Assembly: GCA_023388205.1 (NCBI GenBank)
Contig: JAEWGS010000078.1
Span: forward strand, 1-7,059
DNA from: Bacillota bacterium
GTDB lineage: Bacteria; Bacillota; Clostridia; Saccharofermentanales; Fastidiosipilaceae
DNA length: 7,059 bases
Direction of reading: 5' to 3'
A program made the position numbers and the translations under genes. This document shows, piece by piece, positions 6,372-7,059 of the stretch. Below the pieces are notes generated by a model. That model was given only the letters and a program-made list of their open reading frames with translations. It had not been told where the DNA came from and did no database searches. Numbering within the stretch: the stretch's first letter is position 1; the number at the start of each line of letters is the position of its first letter.

Positions 6372-6575
6372 ACTTACCTCTTTTAATCTTTGTGTCATCA
6401 TGACTTACTTTCAAATATTACCTGATGTTGTGCCTTTAACGAAATGCTTTTCAAATAAGTTCGCTTTCTTTTTCCGTCTCGTAGGTACCGGCGCTTTGAC
6501 CTTTTCTCTGAACTGTGAGTTTTACGTCTTGTGCTTGCCTTTTGTTTACAAAGTGAGCGCTTAGATTTGACAGAC
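6372..6575. other. Intergenic region upstream of the propeller gene
   Basis: These 204 bases contain no clear intrinsic terminator after the gene ending at 6576, so read-through is possible. No convincing sigma-A promoter was found. A TAATAT on the minus strand (about 6420-6415) lacks a -35 at the right distance. A short inverted repeat, TTTGT-TT-ACAAA, lies at 6541-6552. Confidence 0.4.
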
Positions 6576-7007
6576 TCATTTGTTTGCGGGTACAGCTGGA
6601 TTTTGGCTCAGCGAATCTTGATGGGACCACGTGAACACAAAATGGCTCCTTCGTCCTACATGAAAATGTAAAGGCTTGCTTAGATCGTCAAAATGAGTCG
6701 CAAAAGGTGCAACTAAAGTTTGCGCATTGTCGGTCTTAAAGTGGCCCCAAAAATCAGGTTGTTCCATGGCTTTGGCCTCGACATTGCTCCACTTTCCGAA
6801 GCTCAAATCGATGGCATCCATTGTGTATGGAAGCGTAAAAAATAGCGCATAAAGAAGTGTTAACAAAGAAAGAGAGAAAGGTAAAAAATAACTCCACATC
6901 GAACGGAAACGATAGCCTTTTCTCCGCTTGGCAATTTTGAAAAAAAGCCAAAGTAAAAAAGAGAAAAAGAGGAGATGAAAGAAGACTCGAAACAAAAAAC
7001 TAATCAT
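6576..7007 (-). CDS. Two-pass membrane protein of unknown function
   Basis: The protein has 143 residues from the ATG at 7005-7007 (AGGGAG at 7012-7017). A longer TTG start at 7052 would lie inside the upstream gene and has no clear site. Two hydrophobic helices span about residues 3-25 and 38-60 and are joined by a Lys/Arg-rich loop (KIAKRRKGYRFR). By the positive-inside rule that loop is cytoplasmic, and both ends face outward. The remaining 80 residues form a soluble domain rich in aromatic residues and His (for example DFWGHF, LHFHVGRRSHFVFTW). The sequence matches no family I recognise. It starts inside the stop of the preceding gene (ATGATTAG), so it is probably translationally coupled to it. 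It may be part of the same transcript as the propeller gene, because no terminator separates them. Confidence 0.7.
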   Translation of the reverse strand: MISFLFRVFFHLLFFSFLLWLFFKIAKRRKGYRFRSMWSYFLPFSLSLLTLLYALFFTLPYTMDAIDLSFGKWSNVEAKAMEQPDFWGHFKTDNAQTLVAPFATHFDDLSKPLHFHVGRRSHFVFTWSHQDSLSQNPAVPANK

Positions 7008-7059
7008 GATTCTCCCTCGTCTGTTTCTCGATAGCTTTTTTCCACGCCTCAAGCGTGAG
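7000..7059 (-). CDS. C-terminal end of an unidentified gene (partial)
   Basis: A frame open to the right edge gives the last 19 codons, LTLEAWKKAIEKQTRENHD, followed by TAG at 7002-7000. The peptide looks like an amphipathic, charged C-terminal helix. Its stop overlaps the start codon of the two-pass membrane protein in ATGATTAG, the usual form of translational coupling. That overlap is the main reason for calling it, since so few codons are visible. The function cannot be told. Confidence 0.5.
   Translation of the reverse strand, partial: LTLEAWKKAIEKQTRENHD

Noticed and set aside
6566..6572. 0A-box-like heptamer TGTCAAA on the minus strand
   Set aside because: A single degenerate 7-mer is expected about once or twice by chance in a window this size, and it is about 195 bases from the next start codon.

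Overview
The window looks like a chromosomal segment of a low-to-medium-GC Bacillota genome, probably a clostridial lineage. The case rests on gene content: a LemA protein paired with a DUF2207-like secreted protein, a small DUF1858 redox-disulfide protein, a Spo0A C-terminal-type DNA-binding protein, a DUF5050-type beta-propeller and a Cof-type HAD phosphatase. Strong AGGAGG-like ribosome binding sites and intrinsic terminators agree with this. No transposase, integrase, phage gene, CRISPR array, tRNA or rRNA was seen. A genus cannot be named from the sequence alone.

Layout, right to left, because all genes but one are on the minus strand. (1) 7059-6576: the last 19 codons of an unidentified gene overlap the start of a two-pass membrane protein of unknown function. 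(2) 6371-3641: a membrane-anchored TPR plus seven-repeat propeller protein is followed 16 bases later by a Cof-type HAD phosphatase. The pair ends in a structured 3' region with three hairpins, the last of which is a strong intrinsic terminator. (3) 3302-2412: a monocistronic gene for an atypical Spo0A-like protein. It has the Spo0A_C DNA-binding domain, but its N-terminus is only a receiver remnant. (4) 1954-2229, plus strand: a DUF1858 protein with its own terminator, convergent with the Spo0A-like gene and divergent from lemA. (5) 1723 to below 1: lemA followed by a secreted DUF2207-like protein that runs off the left edge.

How the genes may work together: LemA and DUF2207-like proteins are commonly neighbours and act at the envelope. 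The propeller protein and the two-pass protein are also envelope proteins, so most of the window encodes cell-surface functions of unknown mechanism. The most unusual item is the Spo0A-like regulator, which seems to have kept the sporulation master regulator's DNA-binding fold while losing the phosphorylation switch. I found no convincing evidence for a complete new multi-gene system. The best leads are that regulator and the propeller/phosphatase pair.
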